Shown here: one piece after another, positions 9,901-21,700 of the stretch
Layout of the letters: every line of letters starts with the position of its first letter
How positions within the stretch are numbered: the first letter of the stretch is position 1
NCBI RefSeq assembly: GCF_050948175.1
Contig: NW_027490129.1
Location: forward strand, 62,001 to 126,000
Source of the DNA: Xylocopa sonorina
Lineage: Eukaryota; Arthropoda; Insecta; Hymenoptera; Apidae
DNA: 64,000 nucleotides
Direction: 5' to 3'
The notes under the pieces: model-generated
Seen by the model: the letters and a program-made list of their open reading frames with translations, nothing else
Told to the model about the DNA's origin: nothing
The model's database searches: none
Position numbers and translations under genes: made by a program

Positions 9901-12900
9901 GCCAGGAAGTAGCGTTTGCAGATGTCTACGTACCGAAGCAATAGTGTTCTAATGCTTCTTAAATCGTCATATCGCATCTCATTTCTGTGTTTCATGATAA
10001 GATATAATATTCATTGTGCAGTGTTACGTATATCTCGTCTATACTTCAAATGTATGTAAATGCGACACTTCCTTGCTAGGAAATAACGTTTGCAGATGTC
10101 TACGTATCGAAGCAATCGATTTCTAATGCTTTCTAGTTCGCGATATCGCATCTCACATCTGTGTTTCATGATAATATATAATATTCATTGCGAAGTGTTA
10201 TGTATACCTCACATCCGCTTCAGATGTATGTGAATGCGACAGTTCCTTGCTAGGAAATAGTGTTTGCAGATATCTACGTTTCGAAGCAATAGAGTTCTAA
10301 AGCTTCTTAAATCGCGATATTGCATATCATTTCTTTGTTTCATGATAAGATATAATATTCATTGCGAAGTGACATGTATACCTCGTAATCCTTTCAAAAG
10401 AATGTAAATGCTACACTTCCTTGCTAGGATGTAGCGTTTGCAGATGTCTACGTATCGAAGCAATAGAGTTCTAATGCTTCTTAAATCGCCATATCGCATC
10501 TCATTTCTATGTTTCATGATACGATATAATATCCATTGTGCAGTGGCATGTATACCTCGCATACACTTCAAATGAATGTGAGTGCGACAGTTCCTTGCTA
10601 GGAAATAGTGTTTGCAGATATCGACGTATCGAAGCAATAGAGTTCTAAAACTTCATAAATCGCGATATCGCATCTCATTTTTATGTTTCATGATAAGATA
10701 TAATATTCATTGTGCAGTGTTATGTATACCTCATATCCACTTCAAAAGATTGTAAATGCGAAACTTCCTTGCTAGGAAATAGTGTTTGCAGATGTCTACG
10801 TATCGATGCAATGGAGTTCTAATGCTTCTTATAACGGGACATCGCATCCCTTTTCTGTGTTTCGTGATAAGGTATAATATTCATTGCGAAGTGTCATGTA
10901 TACCTCGCAATCACTTCGAAAGAATGTAAATGCGACACTTCCTTGCTAGGAAAGAGCATTTGCAGATGTCTACGTACCGTAGCAATAGGCTTGTAATGCT
11001 TCTCAAAACGCGATATCGCACCTCATTTCTATGTTTCATAATAAGATATAATATTCAATGCGAAGTGTCATGTATACCTTGTCCTCACTTCAAAAGAAAG
11101 TAAATGCGACACTTCCTTGCTAGGAAATAGCGTTTGCAGATGTCTAGGTATCGTAGCAATAGATTTCTAATGCTTCTTGAAACGCGATATCGCATCTCAC
11201 TTCTATGTTTCATGATGAGAAATAATATTCATTGCGAAATGTAACTTATACCTCGCATACACATCAAAAGAATGTAAATGCGACACTTCTTTCCTAGGAA
11301 ATAGCGTTTGCAGATGTCTACGTATCGAAGCAATAGAGATCTAACGCTTCTTCTAACACGATATCGCATCTCTTTTCTATGTTTCATGATAAGATATAGT
11401 ATTCATTGCGAAATTTCATGTATACCTCGTAATCACTTCGAAAGAATGTAAACGCGACACTTCCTTGCTAGGAAATGTCGTTTGCAGATGTCTACGTATC
11501 GTAGCAATAGAATTCTAAAGCTTCTTAAATCGCGATATCGCATCTCATTTCTATGTTTCATGATAAGATATAATATTCATTGTGCAGTGTTATGTATATC
11601 TCGTCTATACTTCAAATGAATGTAAATGCGACACTTCCTTGCTAGGAAATAGTGTTTGCAGATATCTACGTATCGAACCAATAGATTTCTAATGCTTCTT
11701 AAATCGCCATATCGCATCTAATTTCTATGTTTCATGATAAGGTATAATATTCATTACGAAGTTTCATGTATACCTCGCATACAATTCGAACGAATGTGAA
11801 TGCGACAGTTCCTTGCTGGGAAGTAGCGTTTGCAGATGTCTACGTATCGAAGCAATAGACATCTAATGCTTCATAAATCGCGATATCGCATCTCATTTCT
11901 ATGTTTCATGATAAGGTATAATATTCAGAGTGCAGTGTTATGTATACCTCGTATTCACTTCAAATGGATGTAAATGCGACACTTCCTTGCTAGGAAATAG
12001 CGTTTGCAGATGTCAGCGTATCGTGGCATTAGAGTCCTAATGCTTCTTAAATCGCGGTATCGCATCTTATTTCTGTGTTTCATGATAAGATATAATATTC
12101 ATTGTGCAGTGTTATGAATACCTCGTATTCACTTCAAAAGAATGTAAATGCGACACATCCTTGCTTGGAAATAGCGTTTGCAGATGTCTACGTATCGAAC
12201 CAATAGGTTTCTAATGCTTCTTAAATCGCCATATCGCATCACATTTCTATGTTTCATGATAATATATAATATTCACTGCGAAGTGTCATGTATACCTCGC
12301 ATACACTTCAAATGAACGTGAATGCGACACTTCCTTGCTAGGAAATAGCGTTTGCAGATGTCTACGTATCGCAGCAATAGTGTTCTAATGCTTCTTAAAC
12401 CGCGATATCGCACCCCATTTCTATGTTTTATGATAAGGTATAATTTTCATTGTGCAGTGTTATGTATACCTCGTATTCAATTCAAAAGAATGTAAATGCG
12501 ACACTTCCTTGCTTGGAAATAGCGTTTGCGGATGTCTACGTATCGCAGCAATAGTGTTCTAATGCTTCTTAAATCGCGATATCGCATCCCATTTCTATGT
12601 TTTATGATAAGATATAATATTCATTGTGCAGTGTTATGTATACCGCAAATTCAATTCAAAAGAATGTAAATGCGACACTTCCTTGCTAGGACGTAGCGTT
12701 TGCAGATGTCTACGTATGGAAGCAATAGTTTTCTAATCCTTCTTAAATCGTCATATCGCATCTCATTTCTGCGTTACATGATAAGATATCATATTCACTG
12801 CGAAGTGTCATGTATACCTCGTATTCCTTTCAAAAGAATGTAAATGCGACACTTCCTTGTTAGGAAGTAGCGTTTGCAGATGTCTACGTATCGAAGCAAT

Positions 12901-15900
12901 TGGGATCTAATGCTTCTTAAATCGCCATATCGCTTCTCATTTCTATGTTTCATGATAATATGTAATATTCATTGCGAAGTATCATGTATACCTCGCATTC
13001 ACTTCAAATGGATGTGATTGCGACAGTTCTTTGCTAGGAAATAGTGTTTGCAGATATCTACGTATCGAAGCAATCGAGTTCTAATGCTTCTTAAATCGCC
13101 ATATCGCATATAATTTCTATGTTTCATGGTAAGATATAATATTCATTGTGCAGTGTTATGTATATCTCGTCTATACTTCAAATGAACGTAGATGCGACAC
13201 TTCCTTGCTAGGAAATAGCGTTTGCAGATATCTACGTATCGAAGCAATAGACATCTAATGCTTCATAAATCGCCATATTGCATCTCATTTCTATGTTTCA
13301 TGATAAGATATAATATTCATTGTGCAGTGTTACGAATACCTCGTATTCACTTCAAATGAATATAAATGCGACACTTCCTTGCTAGGAAATGGCGTTTGCA
13401 GATGTCTACGTATCGAACCAATATCTTTCTAATGCTTCTTAAATCGCCATATCGCATCTAATTTCTATGTTCCTTGATAAGATATAATATTCATTGCGAA
13501 GTGTCATGTATACCTCGCATACACTTCAAATGAATGTAAATGCGACACTTCCTTCCTAGGAAATAGCGTTTGCAGATGTCTACGTATCGAAGCAATAGAC
13601 ATCTAGTGCTTCATAAATCGCCATATCGCATTTCATTTCTATGTTTCATGATAAGATATAATATTCATTGTGCAGTGTTATGTATACCTCGTATTCACCT
13701 TCAAAGAATGTAAATGCGACACTTCCTTGCTAAGAAATTGCGTTTGCGTATGTCTACGTATCGAAGAAATAGAGTTCTAGTGCTTCTTAAATCGCCATAT
13801 CGCATATAATTTCTATGTTTCATGGTAAGATATAATATTCATTGTGCAGTGTTATGTATATCTCGTCTATACTTCTAATGAACGTAAATGCGACACTTCC
13901 TTGCTAGGAAATAGCGTTTGCAGATATCTAAGTATCGAAGCAATAGTTTTGTAATGCTTGTTAAATCGTCATATCGCATCTCATATCTACGTTTCTTGAT
14001 AAGATACAATATTCATTGCGAAGTGTCATGTATACCTCGAATACACTTAAAATGAATGCAAATGCGACACTTCGTTGCTAGGAAATAGCGTTTGCAAATG
14101 TCTACGTATCGAAGCAATAGATTTCTAACGCTTGCTCATTCGCGATATTGCATCTCATATCTATGTTTCATGATATTATATAATATTCAATGCGAAGTTT
14201 CATGTATACCTCGCATACAATTCAAACGAATGTGAATGCAAGAGTTCCTTGTTAGGAAATAGTGTTTGCAGATATCTAGTATCGAAGCAATAGTGTCCTA
14301 ATGCTTCTTAAATCGCGATATCACATCTCATTTCTATGTTTCATGATAAGATATAATATTCATTGCGAAGTGTCATGTATACCTCGCATACACTTCAAAC
14401 GAATGTGAATGCGACAGTTCCTTCTTAGGAAATAGTGTTTGCAGATATCTAGTATCGAAGCAATAGAGTTCTAAAGCTTCTTAAATCGCGATATCACATC
14501 CCATTTCTATGTTTCATGATAAGATATAATATTCATTGTGCAGTGTTATGAATACCTCGTATTCACTTCATAAGAATGTAAATGCGACACTTCCTTGCTT
14601 GGAAATAGCGTTTGCAAATGTCTACGTATCGAAGCAATAGTTTTCCATTGCTTCTTAAATCGCGATATCGCATCTCATTTCTAAGTTTCATGATAAGATA
14701 TAATATTCATTGTGCAGTGTTATGTATACCTCGTATTCACTTCAAAAGAATGTAAATGCGACACTTCCTTGATAGGAAGTAGTTTTGCAGATGTCTACGT
14801 ATTCGAAGCAATAGAGTTCTAATCGTCATACAGCATCTCATTTCTATGTTTCATGATAAGATATAATATTCATTGTGCAGTGTTATGAATACCTCGTATT
14901 CACTTCATAAGAATGTAAATGCGACACTTCCTTGCTAGGAAATAGCGTTTGCAGATGTCTACGTATCGAAGCAATAGTGTCCTAATGCTTCTTAAATCGC
15001 GATATCGCATCTCATTTCTATGTTTCATGATAAGATATAATATTCATTGTGCAGTGTTAAGTATACGTCGTATTCACTTCAAAAGAATGTAAACGCGACA
15101 CTTCGTTGCCAGGAAATAGCGTTTGCAGATGTCTACGTATCGTACCATTAGAATTCTAATGCTTCTCAAAACGCGATATCGCTACTCATTACCATGTTTC
15201 ATTATAATATATAATATTCATTGTGCAGTGTTATGAATACCTCGTATTCACTTCAAAAGAATGTAAATGCGACACTTCCTTGCTTGGAAATAGCGTATGC
15301 AGATGTCTACTTATCGAAGCAATAGTGTTCTAATGCTTCTTAAATCGCGATATCGCATCTCATATCTACGTTTCATGATAATATATAATATTCATTGCGA
15401 AGTGTCATGTATACCTCGTATTCACTTCAAAGGTATGTAAATGCGACACTTCCTTGCTTGGAAATAGCGTTTGCAGATGTCTACGTATCGAAGAAATAGA
15501 GTTCTAAATCTTCGTAAAACATGATATCGCATGTCATTTCTATGTTTCACGATAAGATATAATACTCATTGGGAAGTGTTATGCTTACCTGGTATTCATT
15601 TCAAAAGAATGTAAATGCGACACTTCCTTGCTAGCTAATAGCGTTTACAGATATCTACGTATCGTAGCAATAGAGTTCTAATGCTTCACAAAACGCGAGG
15701 TCGCATCTCATTTCTGTGTTCCATGATAATATATAATATTCATTGCGAAGTGTTATGTATACCTCGCATACACTTTAAATGAATGTAAATGCGACACTTC
15801 CTTGATCGGCAATAGCGTTTGCAGGTGTTTACGTTTCGTAGCAATAGAGTTCTAACGCTTCTTAAAACGCGATACCGCATCTCATTTCTATGTTTCATGA

Positions 15901-17437
15901 TGAGATATAATATTCATTGTGCAGTGTTATGTATACCTCGTATTCACTTCAAAATAATGAAAGTGCGACACTTCCTTGCTAGGAAGCAGCGTTTGCAGAT
16001 GTCTACGTATCGAACCAATAGATTTCTAATACTTCTTAAATCGCCATATCGCTTCTCATTTCTATGTTTCATAATAATATATAATATTCACTGCGAAGTG
16101 TCATGTATCCCTCGCATACACTTCAAATGAACGAAAATGCGACACTTCCTTGCTTGGAAATAGCGTTTGCAGATGTCTACGTATCGAAGCAATAGGGTCC
16201 TAATGCTTCTTAAATCGCGATATCGCATCTCATTTCTATGTTTTATGATAAGATATAATATTCATTGTGCAGTGTTATGTATACCTCGTATTCACTTCAA
16301 AAGAATGTAAACGCGACACTTCGTTGCCAGGAAATAGCATTTGCAGATGTCTACGTATCGTACCATTAGTATTCTAATGCTTCTCAAAACGCGATATCGC
16401 TACTCATTAACATGTTTCGTTATAATATATAATATTCGTTGTGGAGTGTTATGTATACCTCGTATTCACTTCAAAAGAATGTAAATGCGACACTACCTTG
16501 CTAGGAAATAGCGTTTGCAGATGTCTACGTATCGAAGCAATAGGTATCTAATACTTCCTAAATCGCCATATCACTTCTCATTTCTATGTTTCATGAAAAT
16601 TTATAATATTCACTGGGAAGTGTCATGTATACCTCGCATACACTTCAAATGAATGTAAATACGACACTTCCTTGCTAGGAAATAGCGTTTGCAGATGTCT
16701 ACGTATCGAAGCAATAGTGTCCTAATGCTTCTTAAATCGCGATATCGCATCTCATTTCTATGTTTCATGATAAGATATAATATTCATTGTGCAGTGTTAA
16801 GTATACGTCGTATTCACTTCAAAAGAATGTAAACGCGACACTTCGTTGCCAGGAAATAGCGTTTGCAGATGTCTACGTATCGTACCATTAGAATTCTAAT
16901 GCTTCTCAAAACGCGATATCGCTACTCATTACCATGTTTCATTATAATATATAATATTCATTGTGCAGTGTTATGAATACCTCGTATTCACATCAAAAGA
17001 ATGTAAATGCGACACTTCCTTGCTTGGAAATAGCGTTTGCAGGTGTCTACGTATCGAAGCAAAAGATTTCCATTGCGTCTTAAATCGCCATATCGCATCT
17101 CATTTCTATGTTTCATGATAAGATATATCATTCATTGTGCAGTGTTATGTATATCTCGTCCTTACTTCAAATGAATGTAAATGCGACACTTCCTTGCTAG
17201 GAAATAGCGTTTGCAGATGTCTACGTATCGTAGCATTAGAGTTCTAATGGTTCTCAAAACGCGATATCGCTACCCAATGCTATGTTTCATGATAATTAAT
17301 AATATTCATTGTGGAGTGTTATGTATACCTCGTATTCACTTCAAAAGAATGTAAATGCGACAGTTCCTTGCTTGGAAAGAGCGTTTGCAGATGTCTACGT
17401 ATCGAAGCGATAGAGTTCTAAATCTTCATAAAACATG
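3949..17437. repeat. Tandem satellite array, ~174-bp monomer (segment 2)
   Basis: About 77 monomers continue in the same register as segment 1, without a gene. Divergence between neighbours is mostly a few to about 20 substitutions, but some blocks are near-identical over hundreds of bases. The block 15531-15950 is repeated almost exactly at 29941-30365, on the other side of element A. It includes the private variants GCTAGCTAATAGC, GATCGGCAATAGC and GTGTTTACGTTTCG. Confidence 0.97.
5612..7500. repeat. Higher-order repeat block within the satellite (5-mer and 4-mer periods)
   Basis: The private variant GAATATAAATGCCACAC occurs at about 5703, 6572 and 7267, spaced about 869 and 695 bp, close to five and four monomers. 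The following monomers (TGCTAGGATGTAGCGATTGC, then CACCTCGTACTCCTTTC) repeat in the same order each time. Part of the same series also stands at about 2075-2860. This is the signature of recent unequal exchange in multiples of the monomer. Confidence 0.85.
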
Positions 17438-17441
17438 ATAT
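17438..17441. repeat. Target-site duplication of element A (left copy, ATAT)
   Basis: ATAT precedes the TG of the left LTR and recurs at 26457-26460. A related uninterrupted site, AAAACATGATATCGCAT, is present near 15519. Confidence 0.9.
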
Positions 17442-17556
17442 TGTCACGTCACGGGTCGCGAAAACCTGTCGTTTACCGGGAGCGACACGCAGCCTCGAAC
17501 GGTTCGGCTCGCGGAATTGCGACGAAGACCGGGTTCTTTCTGGCTCGCGAAACACG

Positions 17557-17566
17557 TATAAAAAGG
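17557..17566 (+). promoter_or_regulatory. TATA-like box on the antisense strand of LTR A
   Basis: TATAAAAAGG on the plus strand, repeated in the right LTR at 24963-24972. It points opposite to gag-pol and could support antisense transcription through the LTR. Only the motif supports this. Confidence 0.3.
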
Positions 17567-17624
17567 CACGAACGTGGACAAGAAAATATGACCTTACCTT
17601 TTATCTCTTGACAGCTGCTAATAT

Positions 17625-17939
17625 TTAGTACCCTTGTTGCAGGTATCGTCGTCGGCGCGGATCGCCCTCAGGTATGATCCCTGCGTACGGTCGGTGAGGC
17701 GTGATTGTCAGCGGGACGAGTACCCAGGTGGGCTGACCTCGGGGGTGGATCGGCTCGGTCAAGCGGATCGGCGATGGATGCGGCGATGCCGGACGGCTGT
17801 CCGATCGGTGTGCGGCGGAAGATGAGACGTTGCAGTGGTATATGCACACGGCTGTGCCAACGTATCCGCGCACAAGGGAACGCAAGAAGTTCTTCCTTCC
17901 CGCGCGGCGAGTTCGTTTAGTTGCACCGGAATGACGCAT
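17625..17939 (-). CDS. Small LTR-encoded basic protein ORF, element A (3' LTR copy, 104 aa)
   Basis: The ORF runs in the same sense as gag-pol and lies wholly inside the LTR; the other LTR carries an identical copy at 25031-25345. I place the start at the ATG at 17939 because element B has an ATG at the matching place. From this Met both proteins have the same spacing to the core RTRRAGRKNFLRSLVRGY (residues 9-26). Over those 18 codons A and B differ at 10 nucleotides in 9 codons and at no amino acid. A weaker match, EGDPRRRRYLQQ against INDPRREFYQRI, lies near the C-terminus. The core is strongly basic and the middle is rich in Ser and Pro. I recognise no known family. It may be an accessory protein, a leader-encoded peptide, or an exon joined by splicing. 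Confidence 0.62.
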   Translation of the reverse strand: MRHSGATKRTRRAGRKNFLRSLVRGYVGTAVCIYHCNVSSSAAHRSDSRPASPHPSPIRLTEPIHPRGQPTWVLVPLTITPHRPYAGIIPEGDPRRRRYLQQGY

Positions 17940-17975
17940 TCGAGTCGGTTTCCAAAAGTCCGGATACGGGTCCAC

Positions 17976-17994
17976 TAAGCGGCGGTCCGCTCTA
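17976..17994 (-). promoter_or_regulatory. 19-nt hairpin motif in LTR A, copy 1
   Basis: TAAGCGGCGGTCCGCTCTA on the plus strand. In sense it folds as AGCGG-ACCG-CCGCT. It occurs again at 18065-18083, at 25382-25400 and 25471-25489 in the other LTR, and unchanged in element B. It sits 37 nt upstream of the LTR ORF start. Function unknown. Confidence 0.6.
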
Positions 17995-18064
17995 GTTTAC
18001 CGGTCCAGAAATATGGAAAATCGACGAATGTCCTTGCTCTAGCCTCGCTGTGGGTCGATGCAGC

Positions 18065-18083
18065 TAAGCGGCGGTCCGCTCTA
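18065..18083 (-). promoter_or_regulatory. 19-nt hairpin motif in LTR A, copy 2
   Basis: An exact second copy of TAAGCGGCGGTCCGCTCTA, 89 bp from the first, in otherwise dissimilar flanking sequence. Confidence 0.6.
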
Positions 18084-18758
18084 ACTGATCGATTACCAAG
18101 TTTGACTAAAGTTCGGAGCCTGTGAATGTTCTTGAAGACGCGTGAACTCGTGGAAGACTTCGCAATGAATGAATTTATAATAATAATAAGGCAAGGAATA
18201 TTTAGAATGATGAGAATTGTAGTACTGGTAAAAATAAAGTATATTCTAAATAAAACTAAGCTTACACTGATACTTCCCTATGCTAAAGTTGACTAAGTAC
18301 TAGGATACGATAATTAGAGTTTAGAATAAGGACTTGAATTGAATTAGAGTTTAAGTTGAACTAGTAAGATTGGATTATGTTAAAGGAGTGCTCGCTTGGA
18401 GCGAATGGCTCGAACTAGAGATTGGATTTGAGGGAGGTCCGCTCGCTTGGAGCGGATGACTCGTACTGACTCTCAGCTCGCGGGCCCGCGACCTCCTCGG
18501 ATCACGGGGCGCGCGAGTCGCGGGTCCCCAGAGTGGGGCGGACGCTCGGCCCACGGAGTGGGGTGGACGGTCGTGGTAGGGCGCGCGCGTTCGGCGTGAG
18601 CCGCGCGCGTCGGGCGCTCGCTCGGGCGCTTCGCTTACTTATTACGGTTAATTATGATCTTAAAAATTAGGATAACACATGAAACGCCTTACGCTAGGTT
18701 GTGTGTGTTGTGTCGTGTACGTACATGGAGTGTCGTGTGCTTAAAATCTAGGATTCGC

Positions 18759-21700
18759 TTAATTATAATTATAATGGTATGCAAAGTATGGATGCGGGTG
18801 CGTAACGGCGGGCGACTCTTCCTGATACGTGGAATGGTCCTCGTGCGGAGGCTGTGGCTCGGTCGTGCTCCAGCTGTCTGGAAGGCACGTGTCGTAGCGC
18901 GGTCGTGTGGTCCAACTCCTGGTTGCGGAGGTGGCTGCCTTAGCTCGGCGATCGTATACTCGGTAAGCTCGTCTTTGTGGTGGCGACAGGCGATGCGTGT
19001 GGCTCTGCCGGGGGGTGAAGGAGGTACCGCGAGGTTCGGCGGACGTTACACCTCCCCCCATGGAAAAGGAATCTTGGCAATGCCAAGATCTCCTGTCTGG
19101 AGGATGCGTGTCTGATGACGAGTTGGAATTGCTGATACTGCCGGTTGGCGCCTTGCCCTTGGAGATTTCCTCGCCAGGTAGATTGCGGCGGTCTCGTTTC
19201 GTGTTTGCGGAGTGACCTGGGATAACTGACCTGGCACTTGGGACACTAATTCCATTATCACTTTTGTCTATGGAAATCGTCGCACTATTTACATTCTTTT
19301 CAGTCCTTTTCTCTTCCGATTCAAGCACACTCATTCTTTTGCATAACTTTAATTTGTTTGCGTGAACAATTTTATGGCGGCCCTTAATTGCTATTTTTAC
19401 ATTATTGTCGCTCAGAACTTCGACGATTCGGTACGGGCCAACATATTGTGATTGTAATTTATGTTTATTAGGTTCCCTGAGTAGAAAGACCCATTGACCT
19501 TGTTCGAATTTCTGAACGTTCAATTTTCTATCATAATAGAGTTTCGCTCTACGTTTCGCATTATCGAGATTTTCCCTGGCAATTTGTTGTGATCTTGTAA
19601 TTTTTTCATTCAGATATATCAGGTAGTCGGAGTACGTTTCGTTTTCCGTGTTATCCTGAAACGGAGTGTCAGACGGTGTTCTCGCGATTTTTCCAAAAAC
19701 TAATTCATGCGGAGTATATAATGTTCCTTCGTGGACACTGGTATTATAAGAAAACATGGCGTACGGCAGCCATCTTTCCCAGTCGTTACTGTCGCTAATG
19801 AAGTGTCTGAGATATTCGGCCAAAACGTGATGTGAACGTTCGACCGATCCATTCGTCTGTGGGTGGAAGGCTGTTGATCTGTATTGTTTGATTTTGAACT
19901 TTATCGCGATCGCTTTAATTAAACTGCTAATGAAATTCGAACCTTGGTCCGTCAAAATGCCTTTCGGGCATCCGAATTTGCAAATAAATCCCGTTATTAA
20001 TGCTTCGGCGATATCTACGGCAGTTGTTTGTTTCAAAGGAATAGCTAGGGAGTATTTGGTCAAAAGGTCCTGGATGGTGAGGATGTTTGTAAAGCCGTCA
20101 GGAGTCGTTGGAAGAGGACCCATAACGTCCATCGAGATTTTGTCGAACGCGCAACCCGGGGTATCTGTCAGTGTTAATGCTTGTCGGGTTTTCACGCGTA
20201 CTAGTTTTTCGGTTTGACAACTTCTACATTTAGCGATATAATCTTGAATTTGATTTTTCATATTCGACCAGTAATACTTTTCTCTAATCCGCGAGTACGT
20301 TTTATTAACGCCTTTGTGGCCTCCTATCGGAGTGTCGTGATTCTCCTGTATGATCTTTAATCTCTTTTCTTCCGGGGGAATATGGATCAAGCCTTGACAT
20401 ACCGTTATTTGGACTGGTGTTTCGTATAATAGATCTTGTAATGCGCGTTGGATCTGTGCCCATGGAATGGAATCTAAAGAAGTTTGGGCGATGCTAATTG
20501 TCTTTAATTGTAATTCACTGATTACGTCGTACAAAGATCTCAATGATTCTATAACTATATTGTAGTCGATGGCTCTGGATTCGTGCTCGATTATTGGTAA
20601 TTGAATTTGAAAGTAATCTTCTATCTTAATGACTTTAGCTTTGGTTAGGTTGATACTATTTTTGTCGAAGAAAAATTTTCCCGCTTTTTGGATCTGTGTT
20701 GCTCCCGCGTCGTAAGGTTGTCCCGATTGGGTTATAAATATAACGATGTTATCGCGCCTAGTCGCGATCGTGTCTCTGGTAAATTTGAATAGAGGCTCGT
20801 ACCTAACGTGTTCTCCTGCTGCTGGTACGTACATTTCTGTATTGCCGGCTGTCGTTTGTGGTGTCGGTAAGTTAGGAATGTTACGAGGCAGTGGATCGGG
20901 TGCTGATCGATTATCGACCGAACTTGGTGAAGGCGGAGGCGGGGGTGGCGGTTTGTTCGTTCTTCGTTTTGGCGGAAGCGGCGAAGGATAAAAAATATCT
21001 TCGTCCGAGGATGAGGATTGCGTGATGGGAAAGACTTTTACAGGATTTCGAGATAGAGCGTCTGCGTTAGAATTTGATTTACCTGCTTTGTATATCATAT
21101 CATAGTCATACTCGGCGAGCTTCAACCTCCACCGCACGAGACGACTGGATGGGTCTTTAACCGAATTCATCCATATAAGTGGACGGTGATCGGTGACAAG
21201 CGTGAAACGGTTCCCGTAGATATATGGTCGAAAATGGTGTACGGCATAAACAATAGCTAAACACTCCTTTTCTATAGTAGAGTAGTTTCTCTCGGCTGGA
21301 TTTAGGAGTCTCGAAGTGTATGCTATCGGTAGGTCGCGTCCTATGCGTCCCTGACTGATTACGGCGCCTATTGCATCCGCTGATGCGTCCGTGGTAATAA
21401 TAAAAGGTTCCTTAAAATTGGGATATTGAAGGATCGGCGCCTCGCACAGCGCGTCGCGTAATTTTACAAATGCGTTCTCCTGATCATTTCTCCAAACGAA
21501 TTGTGCGTCTTTCTTTAGTAAATTGGTAAGTGGTTTCGTTATAGCGGAGAAATTCGAGATAAAACGTCTGTAATATCCGGCGAGACCTAAAAACTGTTTG
21601 ATTTGTTTTTGATTACTGGGCCTAGGAAAATTTCGAACAGCGCTTACTTTCGAAGGATCGGGTTTCACACCGTCCTCACTAATAATGTGCCCGAGGTAAC

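Larger units (their letters stand above)
17442..19050 (-). repeat. Element A, 3' LTR (1609 bp)
   Basis: Sense start TGTAACGTCC, sense end GTGACGTGACA. It contains the last 292 nt of the pol frame, a GC-rich middle with two GCTCGCTTGGAGCG units, two copies of a 19-nt hairpin motif, and a small conserved ORF near its sense 3' end. Element length and TSD follow from its match with 24848-26456. Confidence 0.96.

Noticed and set aside
3949..17437. Hammerhead ribozyme within the satellite monomer, as in some animal satellites
   Set aside because: No CUGAUGA followed by GAAA with supporting stems was found on either strand of the monomer.
17442..19050. Hammerhead ribozymes in the LTRs of A or B
   Set aside because: I looked for the core on both strands and did not find it; the ribozyme is confined to element C.
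18654..19115. Plus-strand ORF across the LTR A boundary
   Set aside because: Antisense to the pol tail, no family features, and it exists only because the region is GC-rich.
18759..19900. Possible env gene after integrase in A (and 36057-37000 in B)
   Set aside because: The sequence after integrase is the continuation of the pol frame with no signal peptide, membrane segment or separate ORF.
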